Source of the DNA: Hirundichthys speculiger
Lineage: Eukaryota > Chordata > Actinopteri > Beloniformes > Exocoetidae
DNA length: 64,000 nt
Reading direction: 5' to 3'
Assembly: GCA_018398805.1 (NCBI GenBank)
Contig: JAGFBZ010003034.1
Span: 445,501 to 509,500 of the forward strand
In this document: piece by piece, positions 1 through 13,600 of the stretch
Layout of the letters: the number at the start of each line of letters is the position of its first letter
Position numbering within the stretch: position 1 is the first letter of the stretch
Notes under the pieces: generated by a model
The model's database searches: none
Seen by the model: only the letters and a program-made list of their open reading frames with translations
Told to the model about the DNA's origin: nothing
Translations under genes and position numbers: made by a program

Positions 1-214
1 CCTGCAAACAATTCCACCTCTGATTGGCTCTGCTTCTTACCTGTGTGTAGTTTGCGTAACCAGTCAGATGGTGCCGTGGGCAGGACAGTGCTGGAGATAG
101 AGAGGCATGGCTGCATCTGAGCCAAAATAACTAGTTTTAAATCGGCTGAAGCAGGGAAGCATCTAAGACATGCAGAGTTGTGGCTCTCGAGGACCAGGGT
201 TGGCCACTCCTGTT

Positions 215-1797
215 CTAAATGCTTTATGTAAACCTGGACTGAGAGCAGAGAACTCCAATAGGAGCATAAGGCGTTGTCAGGTCTTGTAAATAACAAGGAG
301 CTTGGCAGTTAAGGGCATAACAGAATTTTGAATTCGAGTCAAAATTTTATGGGAAGCCTGTGGAGGGAGGCTAACATGGGAGAGATGTGATCACTCTTGC
401 TGATTCCTGTCAGCACTTGCACTGCTGCATTTTGGATCAGCTGAAGGCTACTCAGAGAATTATTTAAACATCCTCCTAATAACAAATTAAAATAATCCAG
501 TCTAGAAGTGACAAATGCATGGATCAGTTTTTTACAGCATCACCCTGGGAGAGCATGCTCCTAATTTTGCAATATAACGGAGGTGTTAAAAAGCTGTCTT
601 ACAAACCTGATTAATATGCTGTTTAAACAGCATATCCTGATCGAAAATAACTCAGTTTCTCACATTTGTACTGGAGGCCAACATAAAATTGGCTAATCCT
701 TTCCTAAGGTGTTTGAGACAAAAAAAAAAACCTTTTTTTTTCTGAATTTAAAAGCAAAAAACTTAATGTCCTTAAGACATGCCTTAAGTTTGGCGAACGG
801 TTCTGTTTTGTCTGGCTTCATCGATAAATACAGCTGCGTATCATCAGCATAGCAAGTAAAGTTTATGCCATAGCTCTGGATGCCCTTAGGAAATGTTTTC
901 CCAAGGGCAGCATGTATAGATTGAAGAGGATCGGCCCAAGCACTGAACCCAGTGGGACGCCATAGCAGACCCTTGTCTGTGCGGAAGAAACATCATTAAT
1001 ACAAAGAAACTGGAATCTGTAAGGGTGCTTTCACACCTGTCCCGTTTGGAGCAGTTGTTCCGAAACAGGGAGCGTTTCCCCCTAACGATCGGTTCGTTTG
1101 GTATATGTGAACACAGCAATCGCGCTCGGATGCAGGACAAAACAAGCGAGCCGAGATCGCCTAGGAGAGGTGGTCTCGGCTCGCTTCCATTCGAGACCTG
1201 GAGCGGTTCGTTTGCAGTGAGAACATAATCGACACATCAACTGACACAACTCACTCATAACTGTGGTTCAACCTCCAAGAGAGGGGGGGCAAGAGAGAGA
1301 GAGGAAGAGAGGAAACTCCTTCCGCGTTCATTTCTGACCAATGAGAGAACAGTTGGTTCACACATGGCATTTGTTAACAGCTTTGAACCGCTACAGACGG
1401 TTGCCTTGTGAGCACAAACGCCCCAAACGAAAAACAAAACAACTGTATCGATTCAGCCCCTGAATCGGAACTAAACAAATGGGCCACAGGTCTGAAAGCA
1501 CCCTAAGATAAATAATATTTAAGCCATCCTAGTGCTGTCCCTTTAATTCCAATAATGGGCTCTAGTCTGTGTATTAAAATGCTGTGGTATCAAAAGCAGC
1601 ACCGAGGTCCAGCAGAACTAGTATGGACACTAATCCATTATCTGAGGAGGTTGTTAATGACCAACCAGTGCCGTTTCTGTGCTATGATGTATTCTGAACC
1701 CTGACTAAAAGACTTCAAACAAATCATTACTATGCAGGTGGTCGCCTAGCTGGCTTGCAACTACATTTTCCAGAATTTTAGATATAAGTGAGAGGTT
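215..1797 (-). pseudogene. Decayed L2-clade LINE reverse transcriptase, minus strand, split by a MITE
   Basis: Read on the minus strand, 1507-1797 gives SKILENVVASQLG and LVLLDLGAAFDT, 740-1020 gives [17 protein letters not shown] followed by the catalytic YADDTQLYLSMKPD, and 215-540 gives LQLIQNAA with SDHISP. These are motifs, in order, of an L2/Maui non-LTR reverse transcriptase. The element is 5'-truncated near 1797 and has many stops and frameshifts. The body is interrupted by the element at 1023-1503. Confidence 0.85.
1023..1503. mobile_element. Harbinger-like MITE nested in the L2 LINE
   Basis: A 481-bp element with terminal inverted repeats GGGTGCTTTCACACCTG (left) and GGGTGCTTTCAGACCTG (right, complement), one mismatch in 17. 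It is flanked by the same trinucleotide TAA at 1020-1022 and 1504-1506. A 3-bp TWA target duplication is characteristic of the PIF/Harbinger superfamily. The two halves of the L2 coding sequence resume on either side, so the insertion is younger than the LINE. No transposase is present. Confidence 0.82.
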
Positions 1798-4487
1798 GAA
1801 CTTTCACACAAAAATATGTTCTTCCTCACCTCTGATGTAGTGAGAGTTGAACTGAAGTGTTTAGTGTATTTGTGGTTGTGTGACAACTTCACAGCCAGTG
1901 ATGGGATTGGCTCGTAGGAGAGGAGCATTTTATTTCTCCTTTGGAGCTTCATCATGTGCTTGTGTCATCCTCCCTGTCAGTCTGCAAGGCAGGCAGCCAG
2001 ACAGACAGATTGGCAGTCATGTATGCATATCCCTTTTTCTGTAGTTTCATAATTTAGCAGAAACACTACTGGCAAACCCATGTATGTTTAACCACATAAA
2101 ATACACACACACACGCTAAGCCTGCAAGTGTGCCACACCCATGCTCAGTCTTAGCTTTGTGATGTAGTCACATACTCAGTCTTTGTCCCAAGTAATGTGG
2201 CTCTGCAGTTGTTTAAATGAGGTGTTTCCTCATTTCGGCTTTACTCTGGAGATTATACTAAATTAAGTGGTAATTCTGTGTGTGCATATGTCCCTGTTCA
2301 ACATGGTAGCCCTTTGTGATTACTGCTGTGTAATTCTACCGCTTCAAGCTCTTTTCCATACAGTTTGCACCCCACACAGGGTTCAGCACTGTACTGCACA
2401 TGCCTGTATGCACTGCAGCAATAGAGAGCTATTTTTAGACCTGGTTCTAAAGGACAAACAAGAGTCCATTTAAATTTACACTCTCCACCTTTTTTTTTTA
2501 CCTTGATCATTCATTAGAGCATCCTTAAATCACTAAAAGGAAAAAAAAATACAGAAAGGACAAGAAAATGAAATAATGAATGTGATAGATTAGAAATCAG
2601 AAGAGAGGATGTTGAGACAATGAGTCACTGAGGCAGTAGACAAGAGAGGGAAGCAGGGAGTGGTGCTATGGCAATGCAAGTGGGGTTTTGTATTTTTAGT
2701 ATGCACACGAATGCACTTGCAAAAGGAGAGCACACTTCAACAGTTAAAGATCCTACAGCACTCCATGCAGTTTCCAATATGTTGTTTTATCCATTGTTAA
2801 ACTTTCTAAATTTTAGTGTTGCTGTGTTCCATTCAGGTATAATGCACTTGCCTCAGTGCAATCATAGTGAAATAATGTGGGCCAGTTAAAAGATGAATCA
2901 GTATGAAGACATTCTGAAAACAATGAATGAATTTTATGTAAGATGCTATTCTTGGATGTTATGAGTACTTGTAGGCGAGACTGCTGTGTAGGATGGGAGT
3001 CAGAGCATCTCTTTTACTGCAAGCAACTGTGCACTGTGGAAATGTGTTAGACTGGATTGATCTGAGGGTAGCACGCAATAGCTATCCAGACAGATCCAGA
3101 TGGCAACAGTTCTGTTCAGTTAACCTCTCTGTTTTACTAGAGTTTTGGTTTACTGTGAACAGCTCAGCCCCCATTAAGAGAAAGATATTAATAAGTCTGG
3201 AAACAGCTGTGATCCTCAGCAATTGTTAATAGCATGCAATGAAGTTTGCAACTTGTCAAGATTTGCTGAGCATGGAAAGCAAGGCAAATTAAATTATACA
3301 GCAAAATTCAGCAACAAGGTGAAGTAAAGTGCTTTACCTAGAATTCTTAAAACAACAATGTATAACCAATCATGATGCAGTGACTTCAGTTTTTTCTTGA
3401 TTTTAAAAAAGTTCTTACTTTCTAATTTTGATTTTCCTAAAACTGCAGATGTTTACAGCTATTCTTTTTTTTTGTACACATAAGAAATTAACTGAATAGA
3501 AATTCCAGTATGTGCATCAGTTTATATACTACATTATAAAAAGTACAAGATAAATAAAGATATGTCATTGATTTGTTCAATTTTTGAGATCTATTACATT
3601 TTCATGGATTATGTGGGACATTCAGTGGACTACTTGAGCTGCAATATTTCCTGTTCAGTTATGACTGTTTAGAACTGTCACAGAAACTTCCATTCATTAA
3701 CAACAAAAAACAATGGCTTACTTGTATGTTTCATAGTGTACCTGTTGTCTGGGTATGCAGTGTACTTGTTGTTAGTATTCTTTATCCTTTATGGAGGCAT
3801 AGTGGTCTAAGAATATGAGTGATGCAATAACTTATGTAAATGAACAAAAGCACAAAAACAACATGAAGCCAGAGAACTAAAGCTCGATTCTGGACACATC
3901 TGGACTGCAGTCGCTGGATTTTTTCATCTTGTCTTTTTTCCTTTTTGCGCTGGAATGTTCAACTCATTAGTAGATCAGCATTTTATGAATATCAGGGGAA
4001 TTACTGTAAATGCTTTTGTGAGTGGGCGTGTTTGAGTGAAGCAGTTTGGACAGTGAAAGAGCGGTAATAGTGGTGTCTTTTTGGACAGTGGATTTCTGTG
4101 GACAGACTAGCTGAACTCAGTTGGGGCCTCCGTCTGTCACAAGTCTGACAATGTGCAGACTGAACTGCTTGTCACTGCCATGCACTGTCTCTTTATGTGG
4201 ACAGACTGATATTTACTTGTATAGTAGGCCTTTGTTTGTGTAGGATAAGAGTGAAAGGGTGGAGGTTTAGACACAGATGTACACAGGCAGAAGGGGTAAG
4301 TATGGATGAGAGTGACACAAGGAGAGGTATGTTAAAAAAAAATTAATGAAAATGATTAAAAAGAACTGTCAGAAAAAAAATATATGCAGGCGTACTTGAA
4401 AATTTTTTTGTTCCCTGTTTGAATCTCATTTTATGTATCTCATTTCCCTCCTGTTAACCCTTTTGTTCTTTTAACCCCCTACGGCAG
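1798..4487. other. Upstream region of osbpl5, no gene recognised
   Basis: AT-rich sequence between the LINE and the first coding exon. It should contain the intron, and possibly the promoter and non-coding first exon, of osbpl5. I saw no CpG-rich block, convincing TATA/initiator or coding exon. All open frames are short and unlike known proteins. Confidence 0.5.
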
Positions 4488-4636
4488 ATAAGGTGTCAAG
4501 ATGAAGGAAGAGAATTTGTTCCATCGAAGACTTTCTCTGTGCCCCAGTGCCATGTCCCCACCTAAAATTGATCCCTGCACCCTGACCCGAAACCTTTCTT
4601 ATGGAGGAGACAATGACCTCTCCAACCTCAGTCCAG
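4488..4636 (+). other. osbpl5: osbpl5 first coding exon with 13 nt of 5' UTR
   Basis: A splice acceptor ends at 4487 (ACGGCAG) and the initiator ATG is at 4501, so at least one non-coding 5' exon must lie upstream; I could not place it. The exon encodes 45 codons plus one base and ends at a GTAAGAAT donor. The peptide from [10 protein letters not shown] to NLSP aligns by memory with the ORP5 amino terminus, which supports this start over the later in-frame Met18. Confidence 0.88.
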
Positions 4637-7600
4637 GTAAGAATCAAAGGTGTCGGAGCTGACATATGGACAGTGAATATGACAGACGATAAATATTACA
4701 GTGACCTGTGCTATTGAATTCATGTGTCTTGTGCTGAAATATACTTATTCCACATAGATCAGAAACCTTCAGGTTCTGCTTATTTGCTGCTTTGGTGGCT
4801 GCCATGCTTTGTTTGTCAGCAGGTTTATACACTGAACGCATTTGTTTGTGACTGTGTGTTGTGGGTTCCCACCAGGCAGTGACACACACAGGAATGGTCT
4901 CTCCATGCTGAGTAATGAACTTAGTCCTGCCCAATCACCAGGCAGCAAGGTAAGAACTCAGTTCCTGATTGGGCAGCTTCTCCACAGCTCACTACAAATG
5001 ACGTCTTAAATGAACATTTGATTCCGTTTGTATTTTATGATTATACCTTTTTTTTTTTTTATCTTATGGTTAGTCTATAACAACTTGAATCTTGTAAAAG
5101 AATTTCAAGTTGGCAAACTTTTTAGGGCATTTTAGAAAATTATAAGTTAACGTGCAAAATTGTTGAATACTGACCAGTTGCATCCTTTTCAGTAAATTGG
5201 CACTGACAGACTGGGAAAAAAAAAACATTTTCAAGGAACAGTTAAGTCATATTAAACCTATACTTTATAGGTCAAGGCCATGGTGGGAACTATGTCTTCA
5301 GGACTACAAGCCAATCATTTGGCAATGTAGACCTATTTGGTCTTGCTGCTGTTTCTCTTGTATCACTCTTACCTGTAACAATCTGTGTCCATTGTTAAAA
5401 AATATAAATTAGGGATGGTAAATTAACGTTGCCAATGGCAGCTATGAAATCTTTTCTTGTCTTGTGTCCTCACTACATAATGCTTTGCCTCAGTCCTAGA
5501 ATATAGCTAATATTACATTATGTGGAATAATGTCTCATGTGCAGCTGGATATTTAGAATTTTGCCTCCTCCATCCTAAAGGCCCTTATTGATCAGTTTAA
5601 GACAGAAAGTAGCTTTGGATGTAGTTGTATACTTGTTTTTTTTTTTGACACAGATGTGTTTCAACTATGTGGGATCACCAAATAATATTGTGAATCACGT
5701 GGGTTTAGTGTTGTCAAACAAGTGGATGTATAAATATATATTGCATTAAATCACATAATAACTTACTTAAATTCATCTAATCTTTTTTCATGTTGTAATA
5801 GAAATGACTGAATTTATTGTCCTTTGATTTTAAACAAAGGAAGCTGGTCAGCTTGTGGTTCCAAAACCAGAACTGACTGCCTGCTTAGTTTAGCTGCTGA
5901 TAACCCACCTGCTTCTCAACAACTTGTAGAATTAAATATTATTTTGTCCATAATTTAAGTTAATAAAAATATGTAATGTAATGTGTGTGGCAGTCCATAG
6001 TTGATTAATTATAGAACTGTTCTTTCACTGATTTTTCGTTATTTCCTAAATTGAACCTTTCCAACACAATATTTTATAGTCATTATGAAAGTTCAACAGG
6101 AACTATAATAGGGGAAAGTGTTTGTCACTCTGTGAGTCACTGTTTTTCTGTCTTTACTAACTCCCACTAACCAGTCTGAGTCCAGGATGTTTAATGGCGT
6201 TGAGAAGGACTGTCCCTCCCCCACTGAAAAGCTGGCCCGAAAGGAGTCACTCAAGGTAAACATGACTTCTTTCCTTGCTACAACTGTGAGAAATGTTTGT
6301 TATGCAAAATTTAATTCATCACAAATTGGATCAAGTAATGATAGGTTATTTGGAAACCTGAAATGAAATGCCTGTTTTCTGAAATTTGCATGTTTATATT
6401 ACAGGTCTTAGTCGAATGCTTTTTTTTTTTTTTTTTTTTTTTTTGGTTGACTCTGGTTCCACCTAGTGTTTGCTCTGACAATTACTGTTTGCAGACACAA
6501 ATTTCATTTAACATGTTAGAACACTGCGGGAAAGAGAAAAAGTGACCATTCAAACAGACCTCTAAATACCATTTTAAAAATGCCAGGCGACATTCAAGCT
6601 CATTTGTACTAAACAAGATACGTCAGAACCTTGAGACTCTTCTTCATACTAAAGCTGTCACCTACCGCTTCTTTCCTGATTCCAAACTGCTCACAAGAGC
6701 TATGGGACTCACCTACTGGCAGCTGCTCTATATACAACTGCATGTATCAAAGTATGTGTCCCACCTCTGAATCAAGAGAGGTATACATCAGTGCAGAGGA
6801 GGAGGAGGAAGGAAGAAGAGGAAGCTCTACAGCAGAGTCCCAGACGAGCTGCGCATGAGAGCTGCTCTGATCTGGATGAAAAGACGCTCCATAGCGGTTT
6901 GCAGGTTGCGGGTATCGCAACCTGCTCTTAAAAGCATCAGCTACCGATGCACTGATTGGTTTAACAGGTGGAACGCCCTAACTACTCCCATGCATAATAC
7001 AGCAGTTAGCGCAGGTAAGATAGCAGGTTTAAGGAGGTGGAAGATTGCGTTCTTCGCGGGGGAACGCCCTCCCACTACCCGCTATCCCTTAATAGCAGCT
7101 TTAGGAGGTTTGGCAGAAGATCGGGCCCTACATGTTTTAAAATATTACTATTAAAAATACTAGGGGCCTAACATTTTGTGAGTAGTTTCATTTAGTGTGT
7201 TTCACCCTCTGTCTGGTAAATGAGACTGACAACTGATTTGTGTTTTTTCCTTCTTCATAGGTCCAAAAGCAAAATTACAGGCAAGAGAAGAAACGAGCAG
7301 CTAAAGAGCTGTCCAGTGCACTTAAGGACCCCAGTGTTGTTATCATGTCCAACTGGTTAAAGGTGTGAGAAAGCTATGTAGTTTCATTTGAATACAGTAA
7401 TAATTCTTACCTGTACAGTTTAAAATATGTACATTTTTACATTCTTCTTACAAAACATAGTGCTTCAACTGTAAATCATCAATGACATATTCCTGTAATT
7501 GCTCCCCATCTGATATATTGTCCATCTGTAGATCCGTGGCTCTTTAAAGAGTTGGACCAAGCTGTGGTGTGCCCTGAAGCCTGGAGTACTTTTGATTTAT

Positions 7601-10600
7601 AAGACCCCCAAAGCGGATCACTGGGTTGGCACTATTCTTCTCAGTGCATGCAAGCTGATTGAGAGACCTTCCAAGAAGGATGGCTTCTGCTTCAAGCTTT
7701 ACCATCCACTTGAAAAATCTATCTGGGCAGTCAAGGTTAGACACTTTTGTTAGCTCACTAACATTTTAATAATAAATTCAGGGGGAACTCCATATGACTC
7801 TTTGAAGAAACTTAAATAATAAGTTACTGCAACAAATAATGTCCCTTCAAGTCAAATGTTATTGAATTGAATTAAATTGCCATTCTAAGAGAGACAAAAC
7901 AAACTCAACACTGTATCATTTTACCTTTTCTATAATTAGAAGTTAGAATCCAGTTGCGTTGCATATAGAAACAATAATAATTCTGTCAGTGCAGATTTAA
8001 AACAAAAAACAATGTTTGGTCACAGTATTAAAAAAGACACGGTGGTACAGGCTCAAAGCAGAATGTGGGACAATATGGACAATACCAAGAAAAAAAAGAG
8101 AGGGAAGAGAAAAACAAAAGAAAAAAAAAAACATTAAGATGACATTTTAAGTCCTATTGAAAAAATATATCATCTTTTAATAACATCTTGAAGTTACATC
8201 CATTCCAACCTTTAATACAGTTAAATGCTGTGCTGGTGGTAAATCAGCTGTGTGTTTTTTTCATTAGTTGTTTGAATTGTATAAATGATTATTAGCCGAT
8301 TCAGTGCTGCTTCATGCTTATGGCCCTCGGGAGAGCCATTTGTTTCAGTTGGTATAACAGTAAATGCACAACATGAAGCGTGAGTCACTGTTTGATCCAT
8401 GTGCTCAGGGTCCCAAAGGAGAAAATGTTGGTTCCATCACGCAGCCTTTACCCAGCAACTACCTGATCTTCAGAGCTGCGTCTGAGTCTGATGGTAAGAC
8501 TCATATGCAATTGTCTCTTTTTGGGGCTTGCATTCTTGCATGTTTGAATTATATTTTAAAATTACAAATTATAGAAGCCACTCCTGTGGAACATGAATTT
8601 CTTCCTTAGGCCGGTGTTGGATGGATGCCCTGGAGTTGGCTTTAAACTGCTCCAGTCTGTACAAGTTGACAGCCAAAGCTGGGAAAGAGGGAGATATCAA
8701 TCTGTCTTCAGAGTCTTCACATATACTTCAGTTCCTGCAGTCCTCTCCTCTCACTGATGCAGAGCTGCTACAGTAAGTAATATACTTAAACAGCAACACA
8801 CACACATCCATTTTATGTTTAGTACTCGTTATTTTTTGCTGTGCCTTCCACTCCATGCAAAGGACTAGATCTAAAAGGTAGATACTTTAGTCCATTCTGT
8901 TGGTTAGTTTAGACTAATAGCTGAAGAATCATTGATTCTCTGGAGAGAATAGATATATCTATATCTATATAAACATATCTATTTAAAACTGTATCCAATA
9001 TGATTTGATGTCAAGAAAAATTAAAACCCTGCATCTAAACCTTTAAAAATATTTCATGTTCCAAAGTCTCGGTGAAGATGTTTTACACAAGCAGATATCA
9101 TTACTAGGCAGTTTGAATGACTACTTGTTTGAATTACCTTTTTCAAAATTATAGCAACAATTTTGTAAGTGCACTTTTACATACAGTCTCACTTAAAAGA
9201 AAGTATGCCCTTGGAGAGAAGATTATTTATTTATGGATTCATGTCTATACTGACTGAGCACTGTGCCTGTCCTTGGTTTTAGAGAAAACCTTTTATTTAT
9301 GAAAAGCAGCAAAGTTGAACAAAATATCTATTTGTCATTGAAGTATCCATCTTGCTTGTGTTTATTATCATTTGCCACATAATTAAAGCAACCTCATACT
9401 AAATTTAAGAAAAAATGACTAATTATCTGATTAGTCAACTAATCGTTTTAATAGTCTGTGACTAGTCGACAATTAAAATAGTCATTAGTTGCAGCCCTAT
9501 ATGTACATAATTCATTCTATCATCATCATCAGCATGATCCTCATTATTTTATTCTGTAAATATTTCTAATTGTGTGTGTTGAGTGTATGTATAATCTGTA
9601 TATAGTGTTTTCAATTTAAGCTTTGTATATGTGTGTGTATAGTGCTCACAATTCCGACTTTGCAACAGTTCCACTCAAACTGTCGGTTTTGACTCTGCTC
9701 CCCCCTCCCCCCGGACCATTCCACCACAAATAGATCCTTGACCTGTGGAAAACACTGTCCTCTGTAGCTTATTGTGCAAGAAAGATACTTCTCAAAATGA
9801 AAAACATCTTGGACAACCCTGAACATCCTGTTCACAGTGCAGTAATTCAACAACAGAGTGTCTTCAGTCAGAGGCTTCTTCAGATCTGTTGCAACACAGA
9901 CCGCTACAGGAGATTCTTCCTGCTCACAGCTATAAACATCTGTAATGAATCACTGAAGAGACTTGAATATTGACAGTTACTGCAACTATTGATTTCCTGT
10001 CGGGGACTAATGACGTATTATTCTATTGCATTGTCTTGTATTATAATGGAGAAGCACTATGTGAGTTTCTTCTTCCATAGTAATGAAGAGGGTAAGTTGC
10101 AGCTTGGTGGTGCCAATCTAGTATACTTGATTAACTAAGCATCACCAATTGTAACCACCTCTTTAAAATCAAGTTTTGGCAGTTTGATATCTAAATATCA
10201 TCAGTGGTCTTATAGAGGTAGTTATTGCTGCCCATCAATCTTAGAGGAGTTATGAGGTGATTAAAAATAATAATAATGTGGATGCCATCCATCTGCAGTG
10301 TGACAACTTAGTCACAATGGGGAAACATTCTAGATAGTTACCAGTATTCCAAGGAGTAAGCAGCGTAACAGGTTTACCCTCACATAAAAGTCAGCTCCAA
10401 TTCTTATCTGCTTTTGCTATTTAAATCCCAGACTTTCCCCTGCAAGTCACAGCTCTCCCTCCCCTTACCTCCTGCATTTCTGAACCCACCCTCTGGCTGT
10501 CCTTAGCATTAGCCCCTCCTCTTTGCTGATTTCCCAGCCAATCTTAGCACCCTGTTCAGTCACATGATTGATATGAGAGCAGGAAGATAGAGAACACCGC

Positions 10601-13600
10601 CCAAAACGAGAATGTAGCAACGCAGCCATTGCAAGCTTACACACCTTGGCAAGCTGGCATAAATATCCACATGCTTTCAGGAAGCAGGTATGCTGAGTTG
10701 AAAAAACAGAACCGCACCCTTTTATCTGTAGAGCTAAAAGATTTACACAAACTGGATGGAAAATAAGATAAGGAGAGTCTACTTCTGTGTTTGGGTTGCT
10801 GATTACAGCATCTGTGAGGTTTGGATTCTCAAGGAGGCATTTGTCTATATGCTGTTGTTTTTTCAGGTAAGGAAAATGACTTTAGTTCCTGGTTGTGTTT
10901 GGAGGAATAATGTGAGGCTGTTAATAATGTACAGCTTGTAGAAAAGTAGTTAGGGTTTATAAAATATTTTAGGATGTGGAAAAATAATCTGATTAATTGT
11001 TAGTTGTTGTTGTTAGCTGGTTTCTTATTTTCTGTGACTACAGTTATATGGACACAGAAAATATTCAGATTGCACAAAAATTGATCTTCCAGTATCTGCA
11101 GTTGTTGGGACCCTAAGTATGGAGGATTTGTGAAATATATAACAGAATGTCAAAAGGTAGAGGTCCTACTTTAAATTCTTTGTCTTTCTGCACTCGTTTT
11201 TGACGTGTGCACCATCAGAGTACTCAGATGTTTGTTGTCTGACGTGCAAAAGGCTGTAGGATATTTCTGATAAGCAATTGTGATCTTTACATCGTCACCC
11301 TCCATATTTCTTTTTCCCTCTCTCATTTTCACTTCTCCTTTCTGTGGCCATTTACAGCTTTTTTTGGGGTTTTTTATTTTTTTTTTTTATTATTATTATT
11401 ATTAACAGTTTCACTCTTAAAATGTGCTGAAGGAGACTGTGGAGAGACCTGAGGTCTAGTGTTAATTTAAGACTGACAAATTACACAGTGTCAAAAGAAA
11501 TTCAGCTTAGGAATCAATTATTTCTCAGCTTTGTGTTAGTGCACATCTCCTGTGTGTTTTCTTATAGTGAAGGTTTCAGAGAGAGGAAGTAAAAAAATAA
11601 ATCTTGTGATTTATAAAGTAAAGTATTTGGCCTGAAGCACAATTGTGTGTGCTGGGATTGCACGTTTGAAGTTGAACAAGATAGTCATGTTTGAGATCTT
11701 TGGACGTACACATCAACAGACATCTTAGATTTTCTGTGATGATTCTCTTAGGCACTTCCTGCAATTTCTAGTGCAGTTTTGTCTAATCTTATTCAGTAAC
11801 ATGAAATTGAGCAGGCAATAAACAAGTTGTTTCCAATGGTTGAGTAAAATGCAGTAGCTCTTACCTTAGCATTCACTTCTCTGTATTCGTAAGACTGGAT
11901 GACACAGCTCTGCTTGGCAATCACCACATGGAACATGATGGCTTCTCAGACAAATCAGAGCGTGAGATTCATGACGACTGGGACACTATGGCTAATGAAA
12001 GTGGTGGAAGGCTGACAGAAGAAAGCGACATGGAGCAGTCAGATGAGATCTCCCCTGGACCACTAGCCACAAGCTATGTGGAGCAGAGCACAGAGGAGAT
12101 GGCTGAGGTAAAGAGTTCTGCCTTCAGGTTCCCCCAATTCATCCTTATGATACAATTTTAACTACCCTGCTGCACTTTAGGATTGTGAATACTACTAGGG
12201 TGCCCTGCTGCCCTCACCTAAATGCTCTGATTTCTCCCTTAAGGCTGGGGAGGCGTCCCAGGTTGAGACTGTGTCAGAAGAGAATAAAGGTCTGATCTGG
12301 ACCCTGCTGAAACAGCTGCGGCCCGGCATGGACCTGTCAAAGGTCGTGCTGCCAACCTTCATCCTGGAGCCACGCTCCTTCCTGGATAAGCTATCCGACT
12401 ACTATTACCACGCTGATCTGCTCTCACAGTCAGTGTCTTATTCTAACTTTACAGAAGAGCATTCATGAGAATTTAGATATTTTCAGTTAGAATTGATTAT
12501 TTAAGTTCTTTTTTTTCTAAAACTTGTTGCTGACTTTTGTCTTGCTTCTTCACCAAAGAGCTGCACTGGAAGAGAGCCCATTTGGTCGGATCAAGCAGGT
12601 GTTGAGATGGTACTTGTCAGGCTTTTACAAGAAGCCTAAGGTAAGTTGCGTTTTACCTTTATGTGGCTTGTTATTATAAGGCAGACTTCACTAAATGACG
12701 CTAAATGAACTAGTCACACATTTTTTCTTCTTTTTTTTCTGCTTGTTTTGGGTGGAATTTTTCAAGTCAGTTTTCAGACATTTTGGACAATTATGTAGTA
12801 AGTTTTAATTGTATTACTTATTAAATTAAAGTGTTGTATTTCCTATAACTCAGTAGTCCTTCAAATTAATATCATAGTGAAAACCAAAACTTTTTTGTAA
12901 CAACCAGAGAATTAGCCATGTGATAGTTAAAATCCTCTTATAGAATTTATGGACTTTTTTCTGTCTGGATATTCTGTCACATACTTGCACTGACCTGTTG
13001 ACCTGCTAGCAAGTGGCTTTTTAATATCACTGCAGTATTTTCTTTTCGAATTAATGTTGTTTTTTTTTTGGGGGGGGGGGGCTCCCTATTCTTGAACATC
13101 ATATCGACTAACAATATTGGCAGCTTGATCAAAGGTCCTGTCTGGGTTCTGCCCCTTTCCACTCATTTTGGTTTTGTTTTTCCTCTGTAGCAGTCCTCTA
13201 CTTTTGGAGGCTTTACCTAGATGGATCAGTAGACACATAATTGCCTTTCATTATTATGATGACAAACAACAATTGGTCCAGCCAAGTCAGACAAGTGCTA
13301 CTCTGCTCCATAATCTGGTTCTTCCTGAAAGGTGTCATATTATGCTTTTCCTGACTTTTTCAATGGTTCAAAATAATAATAATACAGTTGCTGGTATGTT
13401 TGCTCTTTCAAAACCTAATATTATTATTATCATTATCAAACGCACTTTCTCTTTAAGTAGGCAGAATTTGCACATGTGTGTTTGTCATCTTATCTCCAAG
13501 CCCAGATCAACCCACCCTGTGCATCTATCTTAAGGAGTCACTGCCCTCCCCCCTCTCTCCCTGAAAAAAGAAAAAAAATCCCTCCAGAGTGATTCACTAC

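Noticed and set aside
10081..10091. An 11-nt microexon between osbpl5 exons 7 and 8 (CATAG acceptor, GTAAGT donor)
   Set aside because: Including it breaks the frame of exon 8. Joining 8772 directly to 11894 gives an in-frame linker leading to FSDKSERE, as in ORP5.
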